Made by a program: the position numbers and the translations under genes
The notes under the pieces: generated by a model
Told to the model about the DNA's origin: nothing
Seen by the model: only the letters and a program-made list of their open reading frames with translations
Database searches by the model: none
Shown: piece by piece, positions 37,686 through 47,313 of the stretch
How positions within the stretch are numbered: the stretch's first letter is position 1
How the letters are laid out: each line of letters begins with the position of its first letter
NCBI RefSeq assembly: GCF_005862305.2
Contig: NZ_CP054021.1
Location: forward strand, 62,001 to 126,000
Direction: 5' to 3'
Length of the DNA stretch: 64,000 bases
DNA from: Rhizobium indicum
Lineage (GTDB): Bacteria > Pseudomonadota > Alphaproteobacteria > Rhizobiales > Rhizobiaceae

Positions 37686-38615
37686 ATGGCAGATTTGCAG
37701 GCGACCCTCGATAGCATCTACGCCGATATCCAGCCGCGGATCGGTGAGGGCAAGGTCGCGGACTATATTCCGGAGCTCGCCAAGGTCGATCCGCAGCAGT
37801 TCGGCATGGCGATCGTCACCGTCGACGGCAAAGTCTATCGCGTCGGCAATGCCGATACCGCCTTCTCGATCCAGAGCATATCGAAAGTCTTCATGCTGAC
37901 GCTGGCGCTCGGCAAGGTCGGCGAGGGGCTGTGGAAGCGGGTCGGGCGCGAACCCTCCGGATCGGCTTTCAACTCGATTGTCCAGCTAGAGCACGAGAGC
38001 GGCATTCCCCGCAACCCCTTCATCAATGCCGGCGCGATCGCCGTCAGCGACGTCGTCATGGCCGGCCATGCGCCGCGCGAGGCAATCGGCGAGCTGCTGC
38101 GTTTCGTGCGTTATCTCGCCGATGACGAGTCGATCACCATCGACGACAAGGTGGCGCGCTCGGAAACGCAGACGGGATACCGCAATTTCGCGCTTGCCAA
38201 TTTCATGCGCGCCTATCGCAATCTGGATCATCCCGTCGACCATGTGCTCGGCGTCTATTTCCATCAATGCGCGCTGTCGATGACTTGCGAACAGCTCGCT
38301 CGCGCCGGGCTGTTCCTGGCGGCGCGCGGCAGCAATCCGACGACCGGCCATTCGGTGGTCTCGCCGAAGCGGGCGCGGCGCATCAATGCGCTGATGCTGA
38401 CGTGCGGCCATTACGATGGCTCAGGCGACTTCGCCTATCATGTCGGCCTGCCCGGCAAGAGCGGCGTCGGCGGCGGCATCTTCGCGGTGGCGCCGGGCAT
38501 CGCCTCGATCGCGGTGTGGTCGCCGGGGTTGAACAAGGTCGGCAATTCGCAGCTCGGCGCTGCGGCATTGGAGATGCTTGCGGCGCGCACCGGCTGGTCG
38601 GTTTTCGGCGATTGA
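37686..38615 (+). CDS. glsA: Glutaminase
   Basis: GlsA hydrolyses glutamine to glutamate and ammonia. The 309-residue beta-lactamase-fold enzyme has the SIQSISKVF motif with the catalytic Ser-x-x-Lys, [14 protein letters not shown], and the C-terminal [15 protein letters not shown]. The start has GGAGAGAAG upstream. A terminator lies just ahead, so it probably has its own promoter within or near it. Confidence 0.96.
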   Translation: MADLQATLDSIYADIQPRIGEGKVADYIPELAKVDPQQFGMAIVTVDGKVYRVGNADTAFSIQSISKVFMLTLALGKVGEGLWKRVGREPSGSAFNSIVQLEHESGIPRNPFINAGAIAVSDVVMAGHAPREAIGELLRFVRYLADDESITIDDKVARSETQTGYRNFALANFMRAYRNLDHPVDHVLGVYFHQCALSMTCEQLARAGLFLAARGSNPTTGHSVVSPKRARRINALMLTCGHYDGSGDFAYHVGLPGKSGVGGGIFAVAPGIASIAVWSPGLNKVGNSQLGAAALEMLAARTGWSVFGD

Positions 38616-38675
38616 CGCTGTGTTGCCAGGCGGGTTTCTGCTAGAGCAAATGTGGAATTTCTGTAGGACAAAGCA

Positions 38676-39545
38676 ATGAATATCGCAGCCAGTATCGCCG
38701 ACGAGTTGGAGAGTAGCGAGGCCGACACCGGCGGCCATGCGCTGTTTGCCGATGCACCGCGTTCCGTCTCCTTCAACAAGCTGCGCAAGCGGCTGCTGCG
38801 GCAGGTGCGGCAGGCCTTCGACGATTTCGACATGCTGAAGGGCCAGAAGCGCTGGCTGGTCGGCCTTTCCGGCGGCAAGGACTCTTATGGGCTGTTGGCG
38901 CTGCTGCTGGATCTCAAATGGCGCGGCCTGCTGCCGGTCGAACTCATCGCCTGCAATCTCGACCAGGGACAGCCGAATTTTCCGAAGCACGTGCTGCCGG
39001 ACTATCTCACCAAGATCGGCGTCCGCCACCGGATCGAGTATCGCGATACCTATTCGATCGTGAAGGAGAAGGTGCCTGAAGGCGCTACCTATTGTTCGCT
39101 CTGTTCGCGGCTGCGCCGCGGCAATCTCTACCGCGTCGCGCGGGAAGAGGGTTGCGATGCGCTGGTGCTCGGCCACCACCGCGAGGACATTCTCGAAACC
39201 TTTTTCATGAATTTCTTTCATGGCGGCCGGCTCGCCTCGATGCCGGCGAAGCTTCTGAATGACGAGGGCGACCTGATGGTGCTCCGGCCGCTTGCCTATG
39301 CCGCTGAGGACGACCTCGCAAAATTCGCCGCCGCCATGCAGTTTCCGATCATCCCCTGCGATCTCTGCGGCTCGCAGGATGGGCTGCAGCGCAATGCGAT
39401 GAAGGACATGCTCGCCGATATCGAGCGGCGGATGCCGGGACGCAAGGATACGATGCTGCGGGCGCTTTCGCATGTGAACCCGTCGCATCTGCTCGACCCG
39501 AAACTCTTCGACTTTTCCACCCTTGGTGTCACCGATCCTTCATGA
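38676..39545 (+). CDS. ttcA: tRNA 2-thiocytidine(32) synthetase
   Basis: TtcA thiolates cytidine 32 of certain tRNAs, using ATP and a 4Fe-4S cluster. The 289-residue protein has the PP-loop [12 protein letters not shown] and the paired [10 protein letters not shown] cysteines that hold the cluster together with a third Cys in CDLCGSQDG. Family length and motif order are normal. Confidence 0.96.
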   Translation: MNIAASIADELESSEADTGGHALFADAPRSVSFNKLRKRLLRQVRQAFDDFDMLKGQKRWLVGLSGGKDSYGLLALLLDLKWRGLLPVELIACNLDQGQPNFPKHVLPDYLTKIGVRHRIEYRDTYSIVKEKVPEGATYCSLCSRLRRGNLYRVAREEGCDALVLGHHREDILETFFMNFFHGGRLASMPAKLLNDEGDLMVLRPLAYAAEDDLAKFAAAMQFPIIPCDLCGSQDGLQRNAMKDMLADIERRMPGRKDTMLRALSHVNPSHLLDPKLFDFSTLGVTDPS

Positions 39546-39556
39546 AAAGCCGGCTA

Positions 39557-39656
39557 CTGCATAATTCCTTAAATCGGAATCGATTTAAGGAATTATGCAG
39601 CAATTTAAGGTGTTCCAGCGTCCTTTGCGCGTCTAAAAGACGCGCGGCGCTGTGGG
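39557..39656. repeat. Rhizobium composite palindromic repeat (20-bp perfect arms)
   Basis: Perfect 20-bp arms around a GAAT loop (39557-39576 with 39581-39600) are followed by GCGCGTCT / AGACGCGC (39627-39645). I recognise this pair of hairpins as a widely dispersed Rhizobium intergenic repeat. It sits between ttcA and the first phosphatase gene, 12 bp past the ttcA stop. Confidence 0.85.
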
Positions 39657-39689
39657 CAGGCTGGCTATTGCATCAAGGCAGGATTTCGC

Positions 39690-40517
39690 ATGACTATTTC
39701 AGACCAGGATATTCTCTTTCTCGGCGATTGCGTCCGAGAGGCGGCGCGCGCCGAGATCATGCCGCGTTTCCGCAATCTCGGCGCTGCCGATGTTTCGGAA
39801 AAGACTTCGGCAATCGATCTGGTGACGCAGGCGGACGTACTTGCCGAACACCGGATCACCGCGGCGCTGCGAGCGCGCTTTCCCGCAGCACTCGTCGTCG
39901 GCGAGGAGGCCTATGACGCCGACCGGTCTGTCGTACCGGCCCTTGCCGATGCCGAGCTCGCCTTCGTCATCGACCCTGTCGACGGGACGTTCAATTTTGC
40001 CGCCGGGCTGCCCGTCTTCGGGACGATGCTAGCGGTGACCGTCAGGGGCGAAACGGTCGCCGGCATCATTCATGATCCCGTTCTCGGCGACACGGTGACC
40101 GCGATCAAAGGGGCGGGCACCTTCCTGACGCGCCAGGACGGGCAATCGACAAAGCTGAAGGTGGCGGAGCCTGCTAGCCTGAACCAGATGGTCGGCGGCA
40201 TGTCGTGGGGGCATATGGATGAACCGGATCGCTCGCGTATGTGCGCCAACATGGCAAAGATCCGGATGACCTTCGCCTTCAACTGCTCGGCCTACGAATA
40301 TTGGATGGTTGCCTCCGGCAAGCTGCATTTCATCGGCCATACGAAACTGATGCCCTGGGATCACCTGGCCGGTGTACTCGCGCATCAGGAGGCCGGCGGC
40401 CATACGGCGAAATTCGACGGAACGCCCTATCGCCCCGGAGAGACTGTGGGCGGTATCATCTCCGCGCCCGACAAGGAGAGCTGGCAGCTCATCCGGCGCG
40501 AGATCGTCGGCATCTGA
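39690..40517 (+). CDS. Inositol monophosphatase family protein (first of tandem pair)
   Basis: This 275-residue Mg2+-dependent phosphatase has GEEAYD, DPVDGTFNFAAG (the DPxDGT metal site) and PWDHLAGVLAHQEAGG (the C-terminal metal Asp). The substrate could be inositol phosphate, histidinol phosphate or a nucleotide bisphosphate; motifs do not decide. The next gene is a clear paralogue, so this is a local duplication. Confidence 0.9.
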   Translation: MTISDQDILFLGDCVREAARAEIMPRFRNLGAADVSEKTSAIDLVTQADVLAEHRITAALRARFPAALVVGEEAYDADRSVVPALADAELAFVIDPVDGTFNFAAGLPVFGTMLAVTVRGETVAGIIHDPVLGDTVTAIKGAGTFLTRQDGQSTKLKVAEPASLNQMVGGMSWGHMDEPDRSRMCANMAKIRMTFAFNCSAYEYWMVASGKLHFIGHTKLMPWDHLAGVLAHQEAGGHTAKFDGTPYRPGETVGGIISAPDKESWQLIRREIVGI

Positions 40518-40557
40518 TTCAAGATTCTCCTGAGAGACCTAAGCGTGAGGATTTGAC

Positions 40558-41382
40558 ATGACTTCGACTGTCGACGTGACCGTTCTTGCCGATCTGCTGC
40601 GCCGCGCAGCGAAGGCGGAAATCCTGCCGCGCTTTCGCCGGCTTGGTCATGACGACGTGCGCGCCAAGAGTGAGGCGACCGATCTCGTCACCGAGGCCGA
40701 TGAGCAGGCGGAACGGATGATCAAGGCGGAAGCTGCGCAACTCTGGCCGAGCGCACTGTTCCTTGGCGAAGAATCGGTCGCGGGCGATCCTGATTTTCTC
40801 GGCAGCCTCGAACATGCCGATCTCGCGATCGTCGTCGATCCGGTCGACGGCACCTTCAATTTCGCCTCCGGCATCCCGGCCTTCGGCGTCATGGCATCCG
40901 TCATCTCCGGCGGCGAAACGATTGCCGGCATCATCTACGATCCAATGGGCGACGATTGGGTGATGGCCGAAAAGGGCGGTGGCGCCTGGCTGCGGCGGCC
41001 GGATGGTGGCGCCGAGCGGCTCTCGGTCGCAGCGCCCGTGGGCCTGGAGCATATGGTCGGCATGGCCTCGACCGGCTACCTGCCGAAGGAAAAGCGCGCC
41101 GAAGTGCTCGCCAATCTCGCCAAGGTGCGCTTCCTCACCAATTACCGCTGCGCCGCCCACGAATACCGCACCTTTGCCGGCGGCCATGTGCATTACCTCA
41201 TGTACAACAAGCTGATGCCCTGGGATCACCTTGCCGGCACGCTGATCTCGCAGGAGGCCGGCGCCTACGCGGCTCGCTTCGACGGCTCGCCCTACCTGCC
41301 GCATCATCTCGATGGCGGGCTGCTGATTACCCCCGACAAGGCCTCGTGGGACGTGCTGCGGCGTGAGGTTTTCACGGTCTGA
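40558..41382 (+). CDS. Inositol monophosphatase family protein (second of tandem pair)
   Basis: This 274-residue paralogue of the preceding gene has GEESVAGD, DPVDGTFNFASG and PWDHLAGTLISQEAGA in the same order. It starts 41 bases past the first gene's stop. The two share motifs but differ through most of the body, so the duplication is not recent. Confidence 0.9.
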   Translation: MTSTVDVTVLADLLRRAAKAEILPRFRRLGHDDVRAKSEATDLVTEADEQAERMIKAEAAQLWPSALFLGEESVAGDPDFLGSLEHADLAIVVDPVDGTFNFASGIPAFGVMASVISGGETIAGIIYDPMGDDWVMAEKGGGAWLRRPDGGAERLSVAAPVGLEHMVGMASTGYLPKEKRAEVLANLAKVRFLTNYRCAAHEYRTFAGGHVHYLMYNKLMPWDHLAGTLISQEAGAYAARFDGSPYLPHHLDGGLLITPDKASWDVLRREVFTV

Positions 41383-41405
41383 ACAACTGCTCGACCTGCC
41401 GCATA

Positions 41406-41879
41406 TTACTGGTAGAGCTTTTCCATGAGAAAGTTTTCCAGGCCTTGCCCACGCTTCTCGACGATTTGCTTCGTGATGACGCGGAACCCTTTGCGCTCAA
41501 AAAACGGTCGGGTCGTTCGGCTGGCTTCGGTATAGATTCGGCTAAACCCCAGTTTCAGGGCTTCGTCTTCGACTCTGCTCAATAGCCGGCTTGCTATTCC
41601 AAGCCCCTGAAACTCGGGGTGCACAAACATCATGTCCAGGCACCCGCCGCCGGTCAGATCGGAAAACCCGACAGGCCGTCCGTCAATTTCTGCGATCCAG
41701 GCAGGTCTGCTTATCCTTCGCTCTGCCCATAGACCGCGATCTTCCACCTTTGCCCAAGCCTGGATCTCAGCGGGTGAGTAGTCTTTCGACGCGACCTCTC
41801 GAATGGCGCGCAGAAAAATTTCAATCGTCATGTCCACATCGCCTGGAGCGTAGTGCCTGATCAGAATTCGGTCGTCCAT
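41406..41879 (-). CDS. GNAT-family N-acetyltransferase
   Basis: This 157-residue protein has acetyl-CoA loop residues HPEFQGLGIASRLLSRVEDEA and the following RIYTEASRTTRPFFERKGF. It resembles YafP-like GNATs. The ATG at 41879 starts the domain; the upstream frame adds ten unrelated residues. The gene and the next one look richer in AT than their neighbours, so both may be later arrivals. Confidence 0.87.
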   Translation of the reverse strand: MDDRILIRHYAPGDVDMTIEIFLRAIREVASKDYSPAEIQAWAKVEDRGLWAERRISRPAWIAEIDGRPVGFSDLTGGGCLDMMFVHPEFQGLGIASRLLSRVEDEALKLGFSRIYTEASRTTRPFFERKGFRVITKQIVEKRGQGLENFLMEKLYQ

Positions 41880-41950
41880 TAGGATGCCTTTCGCGCACTG
41901 CCGCACCAATCCGATGAGGAGCCTTCGATCGAACGGCTGCAGCGCTCACG

Positions 41951-42820
41951 CTATAGCATCTCAAGAATATGTCCCCACGCGAGTTGTCCCAATTCGGCGT
42001 CGGCTTCGTCACTTCCACCATGCGCGTGCAGCGATGATCGGGAAGTGGTTTCGCTCGGGAGCAGAATGCGATGGCCCGCCTCTTTTCCCAACACAAGCGG
42101 GGTCTGTAAGCCCGAAGCTGCGCGCCGCCGAACAATTGATTCGGCAAATTTGTCTGACGGCCAAAGCGCGTCATCGCATCCTGCTACGAGCAGAATTTCG
42201 GCATTCGTCTTCTCCAAAGGGATAGCCGCTGCGTCGATCTCAGACTCGTGCATATCGAGACATCTTTCGAACAGATCCCTATAGGCGACCAGCCCGTCTC
42301 TGTATTCCCGCACCCATTCTGGGTCTGACGAAACAAAAGGAAGCGGTGTACCTCGCAATGTCCACGACGAGCGCTCGGGCCAGCTGATGCCATCAAGCCC
42401 CGGACCAATATTTCCCCAAACGACTGAAGAGGGGCTTATTGCCACGACCGCGCTGATGCGCGGATCGTATACCGCTGTGAGCAGCGCAGCTTCGGCGCCT
42501 TTCGATGTCCCCACCAGGACGATGCGTTTACAACCGAGTTCGATCAAGTAATCAGTGGCAGCGAAAAAGGTTTCCAGCGGCACTTCGCAAATGCCTGGTA
42601 CCTGACCGTCGCCGCTGAACCAGCGAAGAGCGATTGCAGTTGTGCCTTGGCTCGCAAACAACCTGGCGCGGGCCACATCGACCCGGCCACTGGAGCCGCC
42701 GAGTACAACAACGCCAGTGCCGGTATCTGGTTTGACTTGAAATATCTCACCCTGCAATGGCGGAGGGAGACGTTGATATTCTGCATCCAAAACCAGGCTC
42801 CTTCTTCCAGGGGGCATCAA
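41951..42820 (-). CDS. BAAT-type alpha/beta hydrolase
   Basis: This 289-residue protein has a nucleophile elbow in VGTSKGAEAAL (Ser), a downstream Asp in GCDDALWPS and a His in EAGHRILLP. This is the catalytic triad order of acyl-CoA thioesterase / bile-acid-CoA:amino acid N-acyltransferase C-terminal domains. The N-terminal immunoglobulin-like domain of the animal enzymes is absent. Thioesterase or peptidase activity is possible. Confidence 0.82.
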   Translation of the reverse strand: MMPPGRRSLVLDAEYQRLPPPLQGEIFQVKPDTGTGVVVLGGSSGRVDVARARLFASQGTTAIALRWFSGDGQVPGICEVPLETFFAATDYLIELGCKRIVLVGTSKGAEAALLTAVYDPRISAVVAISPSSVVWGNIGPGLDGISWPERSSWTLRGTPLPFVSSDPEWVREYRDGLVAYRDLFERCLDMHESEIDAAAIPLEKTNAEILLVAGCDDALWPSDKFAESIVRRRAASGLQTPLVLGKEAGHRILLPSETTSRSSLHAHGGSDEADAELGQLAWGHILEML

Positions 42821-42894
42821 GATTTAGGAACGTGCCGAGTTTGCAATCTAATGCAATGCCGCCGGGGACCAACCGCTCCGGCAGATTTCCCATT

Positions 42895-44175
42895 TCAGAA
42901 GTGGGCAGCACCCGGATCGAGTTGCGGGCTGTCGCCGGGATGGGTGAACAGCTTGCCGTTTTCCGCCCAGAGGGTGGCTGCGATCGTCACCGCGCCGAAA
43001 AGCGCGAATCCGCCGAAGAGCGGCTGCACCGTGCCGTTGAACATCTGGCCGACCAGGCCGCCAAGTATAGCGCCGGCCGTCGTCGAGACGAAGCCGGTGA
43101 TGGCGGTCGCCGTGCCGGCGAGATTGCCCATCGGCTCGAGGCTGATGGCGGTGAAATTGGTGGCGATCAGGGCAAACATCATCAGCACGATGGTGAAGAT
43201 GCCGTAGGCGATGGCGAAATCCGGCTTGCCGGCCAGCGAATAGAAAAAGCCGACAGCCGAGAGGGCCGTGAAGATCAGAAGGGCAGCGTGCGAGATGCGG
43301 CGCATGCCGAATTTGCGGACGAAGAAGCCGTTGGCGAAATTGGCGACCGCGATGCCGCCAGCGGTGGCCGCAAAGGCGATCGGCAGCCAGTCGCCAAGGC
43401 CATAGACCTCGCCGAAGACCTGCTGCACCGAGATCACATAGGCACTGATGACGCCGGTGAACATGGTGAGGCCGATCATGTAGCCGCAGGTGATGCGGTT
43501 GGTGAGCACGGTCTTGAAACCATCCACGACAGAGCCGACCGACAGCGGCAGCCGTTCTTCCGGCGGCAGTGATTCCTTCAATCGGAGGAAAGCCCAGCCG
43601 AACAGGACGGTAGCGATGATGCCCAGCAGGATGAAGATCCAGTGCCAGTTGGCATAGAGGATGATGAGCTGGCCGACGGAGGGGGCAACGATCGGCACGA
43701 TCATGAAGACGATCATCACATAGGACATCACACGGGCCATTTCGCGGCCACCGAAGCAGTCGCGTACCATGGCCATGGTGGTGATGCGCACCGCAGCACC
43801 GCCCACACCCTGAACGAAACGCATGACGAGCAGCATTTCGAAGCTGCCGGTCGCTGCGGCGGCAAACATTCCGACAATATAGCAGGCCAGGCCGCCGAGC
43901 AGGATGTTGCGGCGGCCGAACGTATCCGAAAGGCTGCCGAAGAAGATCTGCGAGACGCCGAAGCCTAAGAAGAACACGCCGATGATCAGCTGCGCGTCGT
44001 TGGTATTGGTGACGCCGAGGGAATGGCCGATATTGGGCAATGCCGGCAGCATGCTGTCGATCGCCATGGCGACGCTGGCGGTCATGATGGCGATGGTAAC
44101 GACGAATTCGCCAAAGCCCATGCCGATGCGGCGGGAGCCCTGGTTTTCCTGGTGCGGTTTATGCGGCGGCGTCAT
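42895..44175 (-). CDS. Bcr/CflA-type MFS drug exporter (second of tandem pair)
   Basis: This 426-residue protein has about 12 transmembrane segments. Signatures include SIAMDSMLPALPNIGHSLGVT-like and LSDTFGRRNILLGGL (motif A) at the first cytoplasmic loop, as in Bcr/CflA multidrug transporters. It lies 35 bp downstream of a paralogue with the same topology in the same direction; the pair may form one transcript. Confidence 0.9.
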   Translation of the reverse strand: MTPPHKPHQENQGSRRIGMGFGEFVVTIAIMTASVAMAIDSMLPALPNIGHSLGVTNTNDAQLIIGVFFLGFGVSQIFFGSLSDTFGRRNILLGGLACYIVGMFAAAATGSFEMLLVMRFVQGVGGAAVRITTMAMVRDCFGGREMARVMSYVMIVFMIVPIVAPSVGQLIILYANWHWIFILLGIIATVLFGWAFLRLKESLPPEERLPLSVGSVVDGFKTVLTNRITCGYMIGLTMFTGVISAYVISVQQVFGEVYGLGDWLPIAFAATAGGIAVANFANGFFVRKFGMRRISHAALLIFTALSAVGFFYSLAGKPDFAIAYGIFTIVLMMFALIATNFTAISLEPMGNLAGTATAITGFVSTTAGAILGGLVGQMFNGTVQPLFGGFALFGAVTIAATLWAENGKLFTHPGDSPQLDPGAAHF

Positions 44176-44210
44176 GTGGTGAAATCCCGGATGCGAATGA
44201 GGCCAGCCGT

Positions 44211-45458
44211 TCAGACGGCTGGGTTCTGCGATTGGAAGAGGCGGCCCTTCTCGGCGATCAGCACGAAGACGAGCCCGATGATCGACACGACGAAGTAACC
44301 GGCGACCATCGGCAGCGCGGTGCCGTTGAAGGCCTGGCCGATGCCGGCGCCGATAATGGCGCCGCCGACCGTGCTCATGAATCCGAGGACGGAGGAGGCG
44401 GTGCCGGCGACGTGGCCGAGCGGCTCCATCGCGAGTGAATTGAAGTTCGAGCCGATCCAGCCGAATTGGAACATGGAAAGGCCGAAGAAGGAGATGAACA
44501 GAGCGAAGGGCATCGGCTCGGTGCTGGCCATCTGGACGATCAGCCAGATGGTGTTGATGGCGATGAAGCCGATGAGCGAGCCATGCGACAGGCGGCGCAT
44601 ACCGAGCTTGCCGACGAAGCGCGAATTGAAGAAGGACGACAGCGACATGAAGATCGCCACGCCGGCAAAGGCGAAGGGGAAATAGACGCCGAGGTCGTAA
44701 ATGCCGACATAGACCTGCTGGGCCGAATTGATGAAGCCGAACAGCGCGCCGAAGATGAAGGTGCTGGCAATGGTGTAGCAGAGCGCGACGCGATTGGTCA
44801 GCACCAGCTTGAAGGCGCCGAAGATCGAGCGGGCGGTGAAGGGCCTGACATTGGCGGGATGCAGGGTTTCCGGCAGGCGTAGATAGGCCCAGACGGCAAT
44901 CGCCGTCGCCATGGTGGCGATGAAGAGGAAGATCAAGTGCCAGTTACCGAAGAACATGACGATCTGGCCGGTGCCGGGCGCAATCACCGGCACGATCATG
45001 AAGACCATCATGATCAACGACATGACTTCGGCCATCTGCCGTCCGCCATAGATATCGCGGACGATGGAGATGGTGATGACGCGGGTGGCCGCCGAGCCGA
45101 TGCCCTGGACGAAGCGCAGCACCAGCAGGCCGGCGAAGGAGGGAACGAAGACGATGCCGATGGCCGAAACGATATAAACGACGAGGCCGAACAACAGCGG
45201 CGTGCGGCGGCCGAAGCGATCGGAAAGCGGTCCGTAGAAAAGCTGGGCGCAGCCGAAGCCGAGCAGATAGGAGGAGACGACGAACTGGCGGTGGTTCTCG
45301 CTTTCGACGCCGAGGCTCGCGCCGATCTGCTGCAAGGCCGGGAGCATGATATCGATCGCCAGCGAGTTGATGGCCATCAGGAAGGCTGCGAGCGCGATGA
45401 ATTCTCGCTTGCCCATGGGCAGGCGGCCCGCGGACACGGCTTGTGAAGAATCTGTCAC
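44211..45458 (-). CDS. Bcr/CflA-type MFS drug exporter (first of tandem pair)
   Basis: This 415-residue paralogue of the downstream gene has motif A GPLSDRFGRRTPLLFGL and an SLAIDIMLPALQQIGASLGVE N-terminus. Both genes carry FxGxxSD/GPLSD-type loops. The drug or metabolite exported is unknown. Confidence 0.9.
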   Translation of the reverse strand: MTDSSQAVSAGRLPMGKREFIALAAFLMAINSLAIDIMLPALQQIGASLGVESENHRQFVVSSYLLGFGCAQLFYGPLSDRFGRRTPLLFGLVVYIVSAIGIVFVPSFAGLLVLRFVQGIGSAATRVITISIVRDIYGGRQMAEVMSLIMMVFMIVPVIAPGTGQIVMFFGNWHLIFLFIATMATAIAVWAYLRLPETLHPANVRPFTARSIFGAFKLVLTNRVALCYTIASTFIFGALFGFINSAQQVYVGIYDLGVYFPFAFAGVAIFMSLSSFFNSRFVGKLGMRRLSHGSLIGFIAINTIWLIVQMASTEPMPFALFISFFGLSMFQFGWIGSNFNSLAMEPLGHVAGTASSVLGFMSTVGGAIIGAGIGQAFNGTALPMVAGYFVVSIIGLVFVLIAEKGRLFQSQNPAV

Positions 45459-45553
45459 AATGAAATTCCCATAAACAGGTCAAGGCGCTGCTGGCCGCAG
45501 CGCCTCGAACTCAAGAAACAGATTTGGAAACCGGGCGGACGTCCGGTGACCGG

Positions 45554-45889
45554 TCAGGAGGCGGCGCGCACCGCGATGCCATTTTCCTGGAGATGCTGCT
45601 GCAGTTCACCAGCCTGGAACATTTCCCGGACGATGTCACAGCCGCCGACGAACTCGCCCTTTACGTAGAGCTGCGGGATTGTCGGCCAGTTGGAATATTC
45701 CTTGATGCCCTGGCGGATTTCCGAATCGGCGAGCACGTTGACGCTCTTGTAGTCGACACCAATGTAATCAAGAATTTGCACGACCTGGCCGGAGAAACCG
45801 CACTGCGGAAACTGCGGCGTGCCCTTCATGAAGAGGACGACGTCGTTAGTCTTGATTTCGTTGTCGATGAATTCGTGAATGCCGCTCAT
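45554..45889 (-). CDS. grxD: Monothiol glutaredoxin (Grx4 type)
   Basis: This 111-residue protein has the CGFS active site in [13 protein letters not shown] and the TVAQ-like [19 protein letters not shown] loop. Monothiol CGFS glutaredoxins bind a 2Fe-2S cluster with glutathione and deliver it, often together with BolA proteins. A bolA-family gene lies 2.6 kb away in the same direction, with purL beyond it. Confidence 0.95.
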   Translation of the reverse strand: MSGIHEFIDNEIKTNDVVLFMKGTPQFPQCGFSGQVVQILDYIGVDYKSVNVLADSEIRQGIKEYSNWPTIPQLYVKGEFVGGCDIVREMFQAGELQQHLQENGIAVRAAS

Positions 45890-46034
45890 GGGGACCTAAT
45901 CCTTTCAACAGGCGGGTTAAAGGCCCACCGTTTCAATCGTTGCCTTTAGATAGCATGCGACAGCAAGAATTCCAGCCGCCCGAACCAAAAAAAGACCAGT
46001 TCGGGCAGGCCGCTGCCGGGTTGTTGCCGTCGCG

Positions 46035-46856
46035 TTACGGTCGACGGGCGAGATAGGTCTGAATCTGTTCGATTTCGACATCGGTGAAATGGCTGAAGTC
46101 CCATTGGGAAACCTCTGTCATCACGCCGAGATCGCGGCCGCCGACACCCTTGCCGGTGCGCAGCAGCGTCTTAAAATCGGCAGCCGAATAGGATTGTGCC
46201 AGTGGCTTAAGCGCCGGCGCCAGGAAGGCTTCCGACTGTTTTGCCGTATCGAGATTGTGGCAATGGCCGCAACCCGTCTTGAAGGCATATTCGCCGATAT
46301 CGGCCGGGCGAGTGGCGGCAGGGGTGATGACAGCCGGCACCAGATCAGCTTCGAAAGGGATCTTGTCGAGCGCCAGGCCGATGCGTCCGAGCGGCCCCCA
46401 TTGCGTCGTTCCGGCCACCGCATCGGGAAGCTGCTTCAAACTGCGCATCCAGGCAATGATCGCTGCCATATCATCATCGGTGATATTGGCGAAGTTGCTA
46501 GCCGGCATGATGAAGGCGCCGGTACCGTCCTTCTTGACGCCATGGCGGATGAGGCGAACGAGTTCCGCGTCGCTGTACATCGGCACGAAGCGGGTCATGT
46601 TCGGCGCGACGATCCGGCCGACGCCCGGCTCGTCGATGAGCACGTTGCCGGCATCGTGATGACAGCCGCCGCACATCAGCGTGCGGGCGCGGCGTTCGGC
46701 TTCCTCGGCAGGCAGCGTCGTTTTGACGGAGAAATCGGCGGCCGCAACGTCGTACGTCCTGGAAAGGCGTATCTCCGACAGGGCGTAGACGCCGGCGACG
46801 GCGATGAGACAGATCGCGACGACCGCCGCGAGAATGATTTTCACAATGCGTATCAT
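46035..46856 (-). CDS. Di-heme cytochrome c family protein
   Basis: This 273-residue protein has an N-terminal membrane anchor (IVKIILAAVVAICLIAVAGVYAL). It has two CxxCH haem sites, CGGCHH (about residue 62) and CGHCHN (about residue 195). Candidate axial methionines occur downstream. It may carry electrons between periplasmic dehydrogenases and oxidases. No oxidase or dehydrogenase gene is adjacent. Confidence 0.88.
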   Translation of the reverse strand: MIRIVKIILAAVVAICLIAVAGVYALSEIRLSRTYDVAAADFSVKTTLPAEEAERRARTLMCGGCHHDAGNVLIDEPGVGRIVAPNMTRFVPMYSDAELVRLIRHGVKKDGTGAFIMPASNFANITDDDMAAIIAWMRSLKQLPDAVAGTTQWGPLGRIGLALDKIPFEADLVPAVITPAATRPADIGEYAFKTGCGHCHNLDTAKQSEAFLAPALKPLAQSYSAADFKTLLRTGKGVGGRDLGVMTEVSQWDFSHFTDVEIEQIQTYLARRP

Positions 46857-46918
46857 CCGTTATGCCCTCAAGAGCGCCGCAGAATTCGTCCGAAAACCGC
46901 TCGCATTTTCATCGTGCC

Positions 46919-47149
46919 TTAGCTGCGACGCTGACGGCTGCGGCCCGCGGCGGTGCGGCGCTTGCTCACCTGTTTGCGGGCGGGCTTGGGCTTGGCCGCG
47001 GTCGCCTTGCGGGCAGCCGTCGTCGGCGCGGCGGGGCGTGTCTTACGCCTTTTGCGCTTCGTCGTGGCGCGGCCGGTGGTTTTCTTCAGGATCTCCTTCA
47101 GCACGGTGTCGACGACGCCTGATATCAATTCTTTGACTAGGTCGACCAC
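46919..47149 (-). CDS. Small Lys/Arg/Ala-rich basic protein
   Basis: This 76-residue protein starts at GTG 47149 with a strong GGAGGGG ribosome site seven bases upstream. The first 25 residues are helical and amphipathic; the rest is very basic and Ala/Pro/Thr-rich, like the tails of H1-like histone proteins. I recognise no family. It could bind nucleic acid or the envelope. Confidence 0.7.
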   Translation of the reverse strand: MVDLVKELISGVVDTVLKEILKKTTGRATTKRKRRKTRPAAPTTAARKATAAKPKPARKQVSKRRTAAGRSRQRRS

Positions 47150-47313
47150 AAAACCCCTCCGTTCGTGATGGAAACGACATGGCTGCTATTGAATTCCGGA
47201 AGAGTTCGGTTAGCAAGACGGCTTCGAGACCATAGCTGCTTTTTACCCATATCAGTGGCGCAGCAGCCGGATCGCAGCAACATGCCGGGCATTCGCCCGG
47301 CCGGAAGAGTGGA

